DNA of 64,000 nt, taken from Coniochaeta sp. PMI_546. Lineage: Eukaryota; Ascomycota; Sordariomycetes; Coniochaetales; Coniochaetaceae. The notes under the pieces were generated by a model. The model was not told the origin of the DNA and did not search any database. It worked only from the letters and a program-made list of their open reading frames with translations. The position numbers and the translations under genes were made by a program. Every line of letters starts with the position of its first letter. Position 1 is the first letter of the stretch. Location: positions 1,980,606 to 2,044,605 of the forward strand of contig MU271144.1 in assembly GCA_021432605.1 (NCBI GenBank), written 5' to 3'. Below, piece by piece: positions 24,063 to 36,430 of this stretch.

Positions 24063-26123
24063 TCACAAGAACACCTCTAGATTTATCTCTAAGGTGCTCA
24101 CCGGGTATCTGAAGAGCAAGTTAGTAACAACAACTTCCCGACGTATCATGTGGGATGGCTTACTTCAGGTCGAACTTCTCCAACACCGTGGGGTGCAACA
24201 CTCCGAACTCTCCTATCCGCCTAGTCTGGCCATCAAATCGAAGGAAGATGGCCGCAGCGCGACCTTCAAAGAAGGTCGGCTCGTGGATCTCTTCGATGAA
24301 ATAGCCATCCTCCTTGCTCGGGTGATCAGTGATTTTGAAGTCGACGGTCTTACCAGCACCGAGACCCTCCTCATGTGTGATAAGGGCAACACGGAGCATA
24401 GCCAGAACCCGGTCCAGCAGACCATGGACAATCTCGAACCCGCTAGTCTTGCCATAGTAAGCAGCGGCAAAATGCCTTTCGTTTCTTGCCTGTTGTCGAA
24501 ATAGTCAGCACATGGCAGGAATCTAGCAAGATGAGTGGTGTTTCCGTACCTTGCGCTCCAGACTTTCATCCTTGAAGACAACATCTGAAGTCTCAAAGAT
24601 CTGCAGAGGCAGCCGCATGGCCTTGTTCTCGCGGAGCGTCTTAAGCAGACCTGATAGGAGTGTCGTCCGGACAACCTGAAGAGCAAGTTAGTGACTGCGA
24701 AGACACGCGCAGAGCAAATCACTCATTAGGTACCTGATATTCGGCGGTCTTTGGATTAGCTAGCCTCACAGCCGTCTTGCCATCATCCTTGCGATTGAGC
24801 CACGCGAAATTCTCGTCATGAGAGCAAAGAATCAGCGGCATGACTTCAAGCCATCCAGCCATGGCACTCTCGTTCCGGACAATGTCAGCGAGTTTGTTGA
24901 TCTGCAAAGGCGACCCCACAGTCATTGTCTTGTTCGGCGATGAGCGAGGTAGATCGTTGAAACCCCAAGCGATAGCAACATCTTCCATGACATCACATTG
25001 GTGCAGAACGTCTGCTCTCGTGGGCGGCACCGCCACTTTGATGATGTTACTGTCCTCCTTTGAGGGCTCAGCCGTATAAGCCATCCTGTTCAACAACTTG
25101 CAGATGGCTTCGGGTGATTCTGAGAGACCACAGCATGAGTTGACATAGTCCACCTCGACATCCATAATCCTCGACGTCAAGCTTGGCGTGATGCGTGTGG
25201 TGCCGTTGTGTTCAGAGATGATCTTTACCGGCTCGATAGTGAACGGCTTAGCACAGTACTTTGAGAACATAGCGACCATGATGTTGCAGACAATGTCCAG
25301 CTTAGTCTGGTCTGTGGCCGTGATCTCGATGAAGACGTTGGTTGTATCCAGGGTGATCTTGGAATGGTCCCCGTTGATGATGGGGGGAAGGGAGCACACG
25401 ACCTTGTTGGCGTCGAGGATATAAGGATATACTGGCTTATCTTTGATAATGTGCAAGTACCGCCCAAGATGCTTGTCCGTCTCGTAGAACTTCATCAATT
25501 CCTCCCCGTTCATCTTCTGGGTTTGGTTTAGAGGGACGAAGCTGATGTCTTTAGGCGGGTGCGCTTCGTAGGTGAACGGACCCTTGATCGTGTCAAGGTC
25601 GTGGGTACCAATGGACACCAGCGTTCTCTGCCTTGCCAAGTTCTGGTGTAGCTTGTCCTGGAGGCCGATGAAGGAGTCGTAGGTGGCTTGTGTGAACTTG
25701 ACGTTGCGGAGGATGGCGCCAGCGACATATGGGCGAACCCTCGCCGTATCTTCAGTTACAGTTATGCTCTGCATCTTGTTCTCCGGAATATCGATCAGCT
25801 TGTATTTTGGGGTCGCTTGCTTCCCCCGGAAAATGTTCAGATGCAGCGCGATGCCTTCGAAGCAGAGCATATCGTATCGGTTCGCCGGAATCTCGATTTT
25901 AAGCACGGGCGCTTCGTCCTTCGGCCGCTGAGGATCATCTTCGGTATCTTCGTCAAGCTCGATGCCGAAATCGAAGCATAGGTCCTGGAAGCTGTCGGCA
26001 GTGAATCTAGAGAAGGGAGTTAGCATCTAGACTCTTGGGAGCGCAAGGCGGGATGGTGGGGTAGCTTTACTGTTCGCCCAGCTCCTCAAAGAGGGCATAC
26101 TTGTCGACGTCAATGGTAGGCAT
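24063..26123 (-). CDS. FRS1: Cytosolic phenylalanyl-tRNA synthetase beta subunit
   Basis: Five exons on the minus strand: 26123-26071, 26006-24734, 24675-24550, 24489-24164 and 24108-24063. They sum to 608 codons (607 aa), close to the usual eukaryotic beta-subunit length. With the alpha subunit (not in this window) it forms the alpha2-beta2 enzyme that charges tRNA-Phe. The N-terminus [17 protein letters not shown] and the segment [12 protein letters not shown] are typical. The B3/4 (editing) region covers about 90-260, B5 about 290-370, and the catalytic-like core is C-terminal ([34 protein letters not shown]). The last 46-bp exon encodes [14 protein letters not shown]; without it the protein would end early at a stop inside the last intron. 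It shares a divergent promoter of about 670 bp with the AT-hook gene. Confidence 0.95.
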
Positions 26124-26793
26124 CGTGAGCCTTCTTCGGAGAACTGTTTCTGACGGTACTTAGAGGGAATTGAGTTGATGCTGAGTACCGCGAACGTCCA
26201 CAGTGGTTTGTGAGTTGGGTCGTCAAGATGCGGCTTGAGTCACCTCGAATTTCATGCGTCCCGTCACCAAAATCTGAGTGGGGCTTCTCTGAGACTCCAA
26301 GGCCGGGCCGTGAGCCCAGCCACTGCAGGCCCTTCGGAAAAGAACATCTTCAATGGCGGGGATGTAAAAAGACCGGTTGCACTTTTCTCCGTTCAACGTC
26401 CACCTTACCGGGAGGTGTACAAAGGTATAGAAGGTAACTCCCGTTGCGAGGCGAAAAGACTGCTGAGCACCGCAACTTCCCTGCATCGCAACTTGGCTGC
26501 ATCGCGACTTCCCTGCATCGTAACTTCCCTCTAAGGGATCTTGCAGACTGCACCCCATAATCAGGGCATAAAATGTAAGGCTGTATCAAGTGATCGCTAA
26601 ATGTTCCCTGCCGTAAGGTGCCTAAAGAGTCTTCCTGCACCACTTCTTCCATATCATCATCTCAAGCCACAGGACCCTGTATCTGGGAACAGGTCATAGG
26701 TGTATGCTCATATTCCAATGTTATTGTTCTCACAAAACCTCGACAACTTCCTGCACGTATGATTAGGAGTATGCTTTCTTTGCGTTTGTGTCA
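26124..26793. promoter_or_regulatory. Divergent promoter region with 16-bp tandem repeat
   Basis: The 670 bp lie between the ATG of FRS1 (minus) and the ATG of the AT-hook gene (plus), so both promoters must be here unless long 5' UTR introns exist. A four-copy 16-bp tandem repeat sits at 26472-26535. Confidence 0.5.
26472..26535. repeat. 16-bp tandem repeat, four copies
   Basis: Unit GCAACTTCCCTGCATC: copy 1 exact (26472), copy 2 differs at two bases (26488), copy 3 at one base (26504), copy 4 diverges at its 3' end (26520). Seen directly. Its position in a shared promoter makes multiple protein-binding sites plausible, but replication slippage alone would explain it. Confidence 0.85.
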
Positions 26794-29444
26794 ATGAACT
26801 GGACCGAGGGCAAGCTTGCTCGCCACTCTCGAGCGAGGCAAGGCAAGCAGAGCAAGCAGACTCGTTTACGCCAAAAGGAGCATTTTGCCAAGGCGCGCGC
26901 CGGCCTGCTTCCGAATGCTTCCCACCACATACCTCCTTCCCAACCGCTGTTTTCTTGTGGTGCATCTCATCCTGACGAAGTGTCCCCATTCCGTGCCACA
27001 CTGCATCATACCGTGGCTTCAGGTGACAACCCCGAGCGGCTGAAGAGACGTCGTTCATCGCCTTCAACGCATGGTTTTAAGTCAGTCGACCAGACAAGTT
27101 CTGCTTATAATTTGAACCACGGAAAGGATGGATCACGCATTCCTGATGCTTTGTCCCTGGGACAACTAGACGATACTGCGATCCGCGAGAAGAGACAGAA
27201 GCTGCTCCGTGAGCATGATTGGGCTGGCATCCGTATGCAGAAACCAATACCGGTCCGCTTCGAGCAGAGAATCTCAGGCGCCAGTAGATGGGCCACGAGA
27301 CACAGATCCAAAGCCGGCGGAACAAGACACCAGATCAGCATGGGATATGATCAGACGAAGGGAGTCAATGACAGCATCACACACCCTCATAGGGGTCAGC
27401 ATGTGTACATCACCGTGGGAAGCCAAGAAGTACGACTTGGTGGAGGAAGCAGCGTTCGCAAATCCGACGACTATGCGCCGATTGATCCTGAAACTTGCCA
27501 CACATATGGAGCTGCTTCTATGCCTGGCACTTCCCTCACATCGAGCTCAACCAGTAAATTATCTTCCGGGCATCTCCTTTGGTGAATATGCTGAACTGAT
27601 TCTCTTCAGTGACAGATCCCATTGAGAAGCTTAGAAATCGGAGGCAACGAGCAAGGCGGCGTAATTCATATTTCAGTTCTGTCTCAGAGTCCAGCAGGAG
27701 CCACCATGCCAAAGACGATAGCGGCGGACGACGACATCTGAAGGCCCCAATGCCTGTTCGCTACTTGACTGGGCTTCCCAAGTCGCTCATTAACGAGTCA
27801 GTTGACTATGGTGATGATGACAGCATGGTCGCAGGAAATGGTAAATTCGCCTCACCTGTAGCAGCATCAAGGACTGAAGACAACGAAGTATGGAGAAAGT
27901 TTACTGCACTGTCACAGAGCAACCACGACCATCAACACTCGACATTTGATGAACCGACAAACAGATTTTCACATCCGCGCATAAGTCCCGGTGTCAGCGC
28001 GCGCTGCCACCAAAAGACCCCAAAAGCCATAATCCAGTATGACCCTATGAATTCTGTTGCTGCGGACATGTCTGGTAGTCTCAAGCACACGTCAAATGAC
28101 ACCTGTTGTCAGCATGACAGCCATTCGGGCCAAGCAACGTCCTTGTCAAGTGAACAGAGCACTTTACAACATAGCACCAATGTTTCTCGAATTGGTCAAG
28201 AATCAATCAGCTATGACCATGCTAAATGTGGACCAGCCACCGTTCTTGGAAGTCTTGACCACTTAGCTGAACAAAACGACTCGGGGAGCCAATCTGCTGC
28301 TGACACCCGAAGCAGCCTAGGCGGTACGGCGGCCAGCCCTTCTTCTGAAGCTACAGATTGTCTCTCCCCAGACTTCAATCTGCAGCACAGTGGTTCTTCG
28401 GGCTCCACGGCTTCTGCGACGGATAGTGTTGACCAGAGAGTTGCCGACCTTCGTGAAATTGCACTCAAGCTAATATCGCGCCGTGCTGTAACACCACGGA
28501 GGGATGAAGGAAGGGCGAGCGTTGATAGAGTGGCAGGAACCCTCCAGGATCCCACCGCAGATTGCAATGGCTACTTGGACCGGCAGCCGCCGGAGCCTCC
28601 ACAGGAGACAATGGCAGGGCCTGTTCACGACCAATCACCTGACACGGACCCGGATGATATCTGGTTCAAGTTCGTGTTCTCCGATAACAACACCGACGAT
28701 CTGCACAAGCAAGTGCTAGCTGAGGCCGCAAAGGAACCCGCCAATGGTCTCGTAGGGCAAGTTGATGGTGAAGACCTGGGTACGACTACGGCGTCGGAAT
28801 TGGGATACAACATGTCGACAGTAGCAACACATGGGCAGCCGTCAATCGGTGCAACGGAAACAAGCCATGATCTCACATCAGCCTCCACAGTTGGTACAAG
28901 CCACAGCGCCCCCCTTGGCTCTCCTGTCACGATCCAAATGACTGGTACTGTATTTGATGATTGGGAGAGTCTTGACGGGCCCTCCCATGCAGCGCCAAGT
29001 ATGCAGGGAAGCATGAGTTTAGGCCCTACTGATCGAGGACAGCAAGACGGCATCGATAGTGGGTCGACAAGTGTTCAGACAATGAGCCAAGGTATCACCG
29101 ACATCACCTCCAGCTTTTCGTCCAGAACCGTCGAACCTCCGCAGTCTACTGCAGGGAACACTATCGCAAAGGAGGACTTCATCTTTGCACCGCCAAAGCT
29201 TTTCGTTGGCAAACTCTCCGAGTCAATGCCATCAGACCGTCCTGTCACCGCAGTCAAGCCGGTCACATTGACGAAAAATAAACGAGGGAGACCGAAAAGG
29301 AAAGCCCTGGATGGACGAACTAACATCAAGAGCATTCCTATGTACCACGGCGATCCTATAGAAGACTTCGACGAGCTTGGGGCGCAGGCACGGGTTGAGC
29401 CGTCACTGTTTGGGTCACTGTTTGGGTCACTGGACGTGGAGTAG
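26794..29444 (+). CDS. Uncharacterised disordered protein with C-terminal AT-hook
   Basis: Exons 26794-27553 and 27610-29444; the 56-bp intron has a GTAAAT donor, a CTGAAC branch and a CTTCAG acceptor, and the total is 865 codons (864 aa). The ATG at 26794 follows an in-frame GTG, which I did not use. The protein is mostly polar and Ser/Thr/Gln-rich. Two conserved-looking islands stand out: EKRQKLLREHDWAGI with KPIPVRFEQ near residues 130-155, and an AT-hook KNKRGRPKRKALDG near 823-836. An AT-hook binds the minor groove of AT-rich DNA, so a nuclear role is likely (inference). The basic start (KLARHSRARQGKQSKQ) could be a nuclear signal or could mean the true start lies farther downstream. I do not recognise a named family. 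Confidence 0.75.
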
Positions 29445-31146
29445 GGGGGAGGACGGCACAGACAAAAAGTATACTTGAAAATCTGGTCATGCTCACATGG
29501 GAGTTAGTCGTTGTTAGAGTCTAGTTGGCGAGATCTAGACCTATCTTAGCTTACTCCAGAGCATCTCGGGTTCAAGGCACCGATATCAAACATGGTTACT
29601 TTGCTATCCGGGGTAAGGCTATAGTTCTGATTATAACTAGAGCTATAATCCAGCGCATTCAGCAGAATAGCTCTCAGGGAAATCCCAGCAATAGGTCACG
29701 CGAGGGGAACATGTGAAAATGAGCATGAGCAAACGAAGTACTCTGCGCTTGACGTCGAACCTATTGCTAACCTGATCGTCCCAGTGGCTGGCCACCAAAT
29801 GGTTCCCCAGCCCCCAAGGGACCTCACTACTGCGGTGTCGGTACTAGAAAGGTTGTCCAGCGTGATATCGTCAAGTCTCACTACCCGGCCCGCCTGTACG
29901 CGGGCGTCAAGAGTAAGTGATAACAGTCGCTTTGGTGTTTTCATGGGACGAGTGCTGACCGCATGTTGTAGTATCGTGGGTGACTACCTCTGGCCTCTCG
30001 CTTCCTCCTCGGTGCTGTTGCAGAGTAGCTATGGGTCGAATTGAGAGTCTAGACACCTTTCTTACGTGTATACCTTACCTCTAGTTCTACGGTGCTTCCT
30101 GCAAATGGACTTTATGAGTTGTCTTGTGCACACTGGCCGCCCCTTCTACAAATGAATGCAAGGCGATGAAGATGGAATTTCTGACATCAACGCTGACTAC
30201 CCCTACCTTAAGGTACAGTAGCTGACAATAGTGGTGTGGCCGGACTTTGTTTCTCTGGGAAATTGAAACAAAACATGCAGAAACGTCTGAACCCGGACCG
30301 CTGGTGTTACCGTACCTTATGTAAGGGACCGGGAAGTTAAGGTACTCAGACAGAGCATGGGTCCAGAAGCTGGGCTATCTTATTCTCGATGCCACAGAGC
30401 GTCGATGCTTGACTTTCAGACTGGATGGACAACATACAGTCTCATCCAGTCTTGTCATTCAGTAGATTCGAATAGTCCAGAGGTTCCATGTCAGCTTCAA
30501 AATCAAACAAGAAGTGTAGGTAGTAATGTGTGTCTGACACGTGAAGCTCGTGTAATCTCCTGACACCCCGCCGTTGATTTCCGTCCTATCATGCATGCCT
30601 GTTGATATCCGCGCCATCGCGTCTCCCAAAAGTTCCAGAAATTGTTGACACGGGACTCTCATTTCCTCGGACAACGAACCCAAACATGACCAAGCCAACA
30701 CTTCGAACCAGCCCATTCTGAGCAATTTCGCATCACCGTATGGTCACCAACTTATGACGTTAACAACATTAGCGATACTCACTAGACACTATATCGTATA
30801 CGAAGCTTACCAACTCCGATCCGCTGCCGTTCTGCTCACGGCTTTCGGCCAAGGCCACTAGTATCTCGAAAGTCACTACCGCCGACCCTCACGAGTTTAT
30901 CGACGACAAAGCCCACTCCGGGGCTAGGATGAAACCTGACAGCATCTTGCGTCGCAGCTAGCATATGCAGGAAAAGGGGTTCGTCGGATATTCGACTTTG
31001 TTCCCTTTCGAGTCGCATTTCGACAAACCCGACTTCTCCGCCCTCCTGGCGCGGAAGGCGGAGAGCGACTTGACGGGCACCTCCAGTCGCATCACCGAGC
31101 CGGCTGCACGAACGTACTAGCGGGCGTATTCAAACATTAAGCAGCC
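29445..31146. other. Intergenic 1.7 kb containing a glutamine synthetase relic
   Basis: Apart from the pseudogene at 29727-30047, this holds the AT-hook gene 3' UTR and the kinesin promoter. The remaining short ORFs are not protein-like. Confidence 0.6.
29727..30047 (+). pseudogene. Glutamine synthetase fragment, decayed, intron retained
   Basis: Several consecutive segments match the middle of eukaryotic glutamine synthetase. KYSALDV (about 29739) stands in place of the usual EYTLLD. DRPSGWP (about 29784) stands for DRPYGWP. Then come [18 protein letters not shown] and [12 protein letters not shown] (to about 29912). A canonical intron 29913-29971 follows (GTAAGT donor, GCTGAC branch, TTGTAG acceptor), then GDYLW and, in another frame, RFLL..VAE followed by a stop. 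The stretch that normally lies between LYAGVK and GDYLW (about two dozen residues, including the NAEVMP motif) is missing, and frames shift at least twice. No start or C-terminal half is present. The retained intron points to a DNA-level duplication rather than a retrocopy. Functional glutamine synthetase must be elsewhere in the genome. Confidence 0.8.
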
Positions 31147-34100
31147 ATGGCACCGAGCGCTGGCCCCGCAGGGGGCGGAAACATCAAGGTGGTGGTGAGA
31201 GTGAGGCCGTTCAATTCGCGAGGTTCGTCGAGTCCTTTCATGAGGTCGCAGGCCTTGGGATTCGCAGGCGTGCGGTCGTTGTGCAAGAAGGAATACTGAC
31301 ATACTCCCTTGACCAGAGATTGACAGAGGGGCGAAATGTATCGTTGAGATGCGGGACAACCAGACGGTGCTCACGCCTCCACCGGATGCAACAAACAAAG
31401 GAGGCAAGGGAAACAAGGACCACGAGCAGAAGGTCTTCGCTTTCGACAGATCGTACTGGTCGTTCAACAAAAACGATCCGAACTATGCCGGACAGCAACA
31501 CTTGCATCAGGACCTGGGGAAGCCGCTGCTTGACAACGCGTTTCAGGGTTACAACAACTGTATCTTCGCCTACGGCCAGACCGGTTCAGGGAAATCGTAC
31601 TCCATGATGGGATACGGCAAGGATGCGGGTATCATCCCCATGATCTGCCAGGACATGTTCAAGCGGATTGAGATGATGCAACAAGACAAGAACCTGCGGT
31701 GTACGGTCGAGGTGTCCTATCTCGAAATCTACAACGAAAGAGTCCGGGATCTGCTGAACCCGGCGACCAAAGGGAATCTCAAGGTCCGAGAACATCCTTC
31801 GACGGGCCCGTACGTCGAGGATTTGGCAAAACTGGTGGTTGGCAGTTTTCAAGAGATTGAACACCTGATGGACGAAGGAAATAAGGCGCGCACAGTGGCA
31901 GCGACAAACATGAACGAGACCTCCAGTCGAAGTCATGCTGTTTTCACGCTCATGCTTACACAAAAACGCTTCGATCCCGAGACCAAGATGGAGATGGAAA
32001 AGGCGGCAAAGATCAGTCTGGTGGATCTCGCAGGCTCTGAGCGGGCGACGTCGACAGGCGCCACGGGAGCGCGACTGAAGGAGGGTGCCGAGATCAACAG
32101 ATCACTGTCAACACTTGGTCGTGTCATTGCTGCTCTGGCTGACCTTTCAACTGGCAAGAAGAAGAAAGGGAACGCCGCCACTCAGGTCCCCTACCGGGAC
32201 AGTGTTCTGACATGGCTCCTGAAGGACTCGTTGGGAGGAAACAGTATGACTGCTATGATAGCAGCCATCAGCCCCGCTGATATCAATTACGACGAGACGC
32301 TTAGTACATTGCGATATGCCGACTCTGCGAAGCGGATCAAGAATCATGCTGTGATTAACGAGGATGCCAACGCTCGCATGATTAGAGAACTGAAAGAGGA
32401 ACTATCACTACTCAGAAGTAAGCTTGGGGGAGGTGGTGGCGGTGGTGCTCCAGTACCGGCTGAGGAGGTCTATGCCGAAGGGACCCCCTTGGAACAGCAG
32501 ATCGTCAGCATCACACAAGCAGATGGAACAGTGAAGAAGGTATCCAAGGCTGAAATCGCCGAACAACTAAATCAGAGTGAGAAGCTCCTCCAGGATCTCA
32601 ACCAAACCTGGGAACAGAAGCTGGCCAAGACAGAGGAGATCCATAAAGAGCGTGAGGCTGCTTTGGAGGAGCTCGGTATCAGTATTGAGAAGGGGTTTAT
32701 CGGCTTGACGACGCCGAAGAAGATGCCTCATCTTGTCAACCTGTCCGACGATCCGTTACTGGCCGAGTGCCTGGTCTACAACCTCAAGCCAGGATTAACA
32801 ACTGTAGGAAACGTTGAGTCCAACGCCGATCACCAAGCCAATATCCGTCTCAATGGTTCGAGGATCTTGCATGAGCACTGCGTCTTCGAGAACGCAAACG
32901 ATGTTGTTACTCTTATTCCGGGTGAGGGCGCCGCTGTTATGGTCAACGGCAAACGGATCACGGAACCAAAGCAACTCCACTCAGGATATCGCATCATATT
33001 GGGCGACTTTCACATTTTCAGGTTCAACCATCCGATGGAGGCTAGAGAAGAACGCGCCGCGCAACAGAGCCTACTTCGACAGTCCCTGACTGCACAACAA
33101 CTACAGGCCCTCGAAAGGACCTCGCCGACTCCAAGCCCGCGGCCTGGACACGAGAGGTCTTACAGTAAAGCTACATCCGATTTTGGCGGCGTCAGCCGTC
33201 CAGAATCACCCGCACCGTTCCAGGGCAGCGGCAGGGACTCTGACTGGTCGTTTGCACGGCGAGAAGCTGCGCCTGCAATACTCGGAACCGACCAGAACTT
33301 CGCAAGTCTTACCGACGAAGAGCTCAATGCGCTTTTTGAGGATGTACAACGAGCGAGAGCTGAGCGTGTAAATGGCCGAGAAGGGGACGAAGACATGGAG
33401 TCCATGGCGTCGTACCCAATCAGAGAAAAGTATATGTCGACGGGTACTATCGACAACTTCTCCCTGGACACTGCACTCACTATGCCTTCCACACCGAAGC
33501 AAGGCGAAGTGGAAGACAAACTTCGAGAGGTGCGGGAGGAGATGCAAACGCAGCTCGACAAACAAAAGGAGGAGTATCAGGATCAGCTCAAGACTGCAGA
33601 GGCTGCGAACGTTGAGGTCGAGGAGATCAAAAAGGAAAAAGTGCGGATGGAGGAGACCTTGAAGCAGATCAAGGAGGAAATGCAGAAGCAGCTTGAAGTG
33701 CAGAGGCGGGAGTTCGAGGAAAAGATTGAAAGGTTGGATCCGCTCAAGAGACGAAAGGCTAGTCCGAAATTGTCCGAGGACGAGATAGAGAGGGCAAGAT
33801 TGGTTGTCAAACACTGGAGGAGTCGCCGCTACGTCCAGATGGCAGAAGCGGTATTGCAGAACGCTTCGACCCTGAAGGAGGCGCAGGTCATGAGCCACGA
33901 ACTTGAGGAGAGCGTCGTGTTTCAGTTCGCCGTGGTGGACGTGGGCCATGCCCTCTGTTCGTCGTACGACATGGTCCTCAACGGACTATCCGGTGAGGGT
34001 GATGACGTTGCGCTCGAGGAGGCACCGAAACCATGTATTGGCGTTCGGGTCATTGACTACAAGCACAGTGTCGTCCATCTCTGGAGCTTACAGAAACTCC

Positions 34101-36430
34101 ATGACCGGGTCCGGCAAATGCGCCAGATGTATCAATACCTGGACCAGCCGGAGTATGCGCAGCATCTGAGCCTCGATAATCCGTTTATTGAGACTTGCAT
34201 GCCTCAGTATTCCCTGGTTGGTGAGGTTGACGTCCCCTTGATGGCGGTCTTTGAAAGCCGGGTGCAGGACTTTACGCTCGATATAGTGTCCCCGCATACA
34301 TCTCACGCCATCGGCATCATCAAACTTGCTCTGGAACCCAGCAGTGCACGGGCGCCTACCAACACTTTGAAATTTAACGTGGTCATGCACGAGATGTTAG
34401 GCTTCGCAGAACGAGAAGGTACCGAGGTGCACGCGCAGCTGTTCATCCCTGGCATATCCGAGGAGGGTGGCATCACGACAACACAAATGATCAAGGACTT
34501 CGACGAAGGGTCCATCCGGTTCGAGAGCGTTCATAGTATGAGCGTCCCTCTCTTCGCACCTGTGGACACGACACTGAGAGTGGCCATTTTCGCCAAAGTC
34601 TCCGCTATGCACCTGGATAAGCTTCTAAGCTGGGATGACATGAGGGAAGCTGTGCCGAATTCGCAGAAACTAAAAGGGGCGAGGATCAATGAGTCCCAGT
34701 TCTTCCGGGAGGAAAAGCACGATCTCCTCGCGCGCGTCCAGTTGTTAGAACTGAATGAGAACGGTGAATACGTCCCTGTTGAAGTTACGCAGACAAGCGA
34801 GCTAGACAGCGGGACTTTTCAGCTCCATCAGGGCTTGCAGAGGCGGATCGCTATCAACTTGAGCCATGGCTCAGGCGACGCATTGCCTTGGGACAACGTC
34901 ACGTCTCTCCGTGTGGGAAAGATTCAGCTGCTGGATCACGCTGGCAAGACACCGGATCTCGGTTCCGCCACACCCGACATTGCATTGAAGCTAGTGTCTA
35001 AACCAGTCTTCCGCATTAACGCAAATGGGACGCGGAACATCACCATGGTTGGCCAGTGGGACTCAAGTTTGCATAACTCGCTACTGCTCGATCGTGTCAC
35101 TGCAGATAAGTACCGCGTGCAGATGGCAGTATCGTGGGAGGTGAGCTCGGAGAAACTGGCTGAACCGATGAAGTTTTCTATGAACGTCTGCTGCCAAATA
35201 CTCTCGAGATCATTCGTCCGGCAGACGTCCATGTTCTCTTCACTGTGGCAGAACGTGAGGATCGTCAAGTCTTCCACAGCCATCTTCACATTGCAGATGC
35301 GGCCAGCTCCCATCAAGCGCGTCGGCGACCTGTGGAGGATGAGTAGTCATCATGACTATGTCAAGGGCGAAGAGAACCTCGTTGCGTGGGCGCCTCGTGG
35401 GGTTTCCTTGGTTAGCGACTACATCACTGCCAAGAAAAAAAGAAGGAGGCTATCGCAAGTCGGGGCGGTTATGAACCTCCTTGGCCGGCTCGGTTACCTC
35501 TCACCTGTTGAGGATCATCATGGAGAGGAAGAGGATGACGCACCGCCTCCGCCACAGCCATTGGAGGACTCCATTGCAGACCTTCTGAAAGACACCCCTG
35601 AAAACTCAGAAGCGCCTACCCCAGAAGCATCGCAACAAGAAGACGACACGTTGATAGTTGAGCAACCTGAACCCACGCCCACCTCAGAATACTCCCAGCA
35701 CCAACAGGATCTAATCAACAAATGCCTAAAGCTGTGGCTCCGGTATCCCGATCCGACCACCAAGATCCTCGGTCCGGCCAACACGGACCCTCCGGCAGAT
35801 GGCGCCACGCCTGACTCCCCCATGCAACCATCCTTCGTGACGACTATTATCCGGGTAGCCAAGAACCCAACGGTGCTCAAAGGCGGCTACCTCCTTGTCC
35901 CTAACAGCGACTCGACCCGGTGGGTGAAGCGCTTCGTCGAGCTGCGACGGCCGTATCTGCACATCCACAGCGTCACGGACGGCGACGAAGTAGCTATCGT
36001 CAGCCTCCGCAACTCCCGCGTGGACAGCCAGCCCGGCATCTTGGGTTTGCTCGACGGTGGTAACCACAACCACCACGAATCGGCCGAGAACGGAAACGCC
36101 AACGGCTCCGAGTTCACGCCGACACACAGACGCACCGCCTCGGGCCGCGTCATCTCGACCATCTGGACGGGGTCCAGCAGCGCGAGCGCCAGTAATGGCG
36201 GTGCCGGCGGTATCGCGAGGCTGAGCGACCGCCTACAAGCTGGAGTGTTCGCCGTCTACGGGACGGACAACACATGGCTGTTTGCGGCGCGTAGCGAGAG
36301 GGAGAAGCTCGACTGGATCTTCAGAATTGATCAGAGCTACAGCCTCTCGTCAGCGGCCAGTCCAAGTGGGCAGGGGAGCGGTGCTGGCAGCCCCCTGGCC
36401 GGGGCATACCCAGGCGATGATGATTACTAG
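31147..36430 (+). CDS. uncA: Kinesin-3 motor, UncA/Unc104/KIF1 family
   Basis: Exons 31147-31222 and 31317-36430 give 1729 residues; exon 1 supplies the start of the motor (NIKVVVRVRPFNSRE). The motor domain covers about 1-365: P-loop GQTGSGKS (112-119), switch I NETSSRSHAVF, switch II VDLAGSERA, and neck-proximal LRYADSAKRIKNHAVINED. An FHA domain follows at about 515-592 (NGSRILHEHCVFEN), coiled coil at about 758-833, the KIF1-type central region, and a PH domain at about 1544-1697 (GGYLLVPN... LDWIFRID). This order defines plus-end-directed kinesin-3 motors that carry early endosomes and vesicles on microtubules, with the PH domain binding phosphoinositides (family knowledge). The PH domain has a Gly/Ser/Asn-rich insert in a loop, common in fungal homologues. 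The intron donor GTTCGT is weak but the join restores the motor start exactly. Confidence 0.96.

Noticed and set aside
33206-33949. 247-codon antisense ORF inside the kinesin gene
   Set aside because: Leu/His-rich shadow of the kinesin coiled coil (Lys/Glu codons read backwards); no independent motif.
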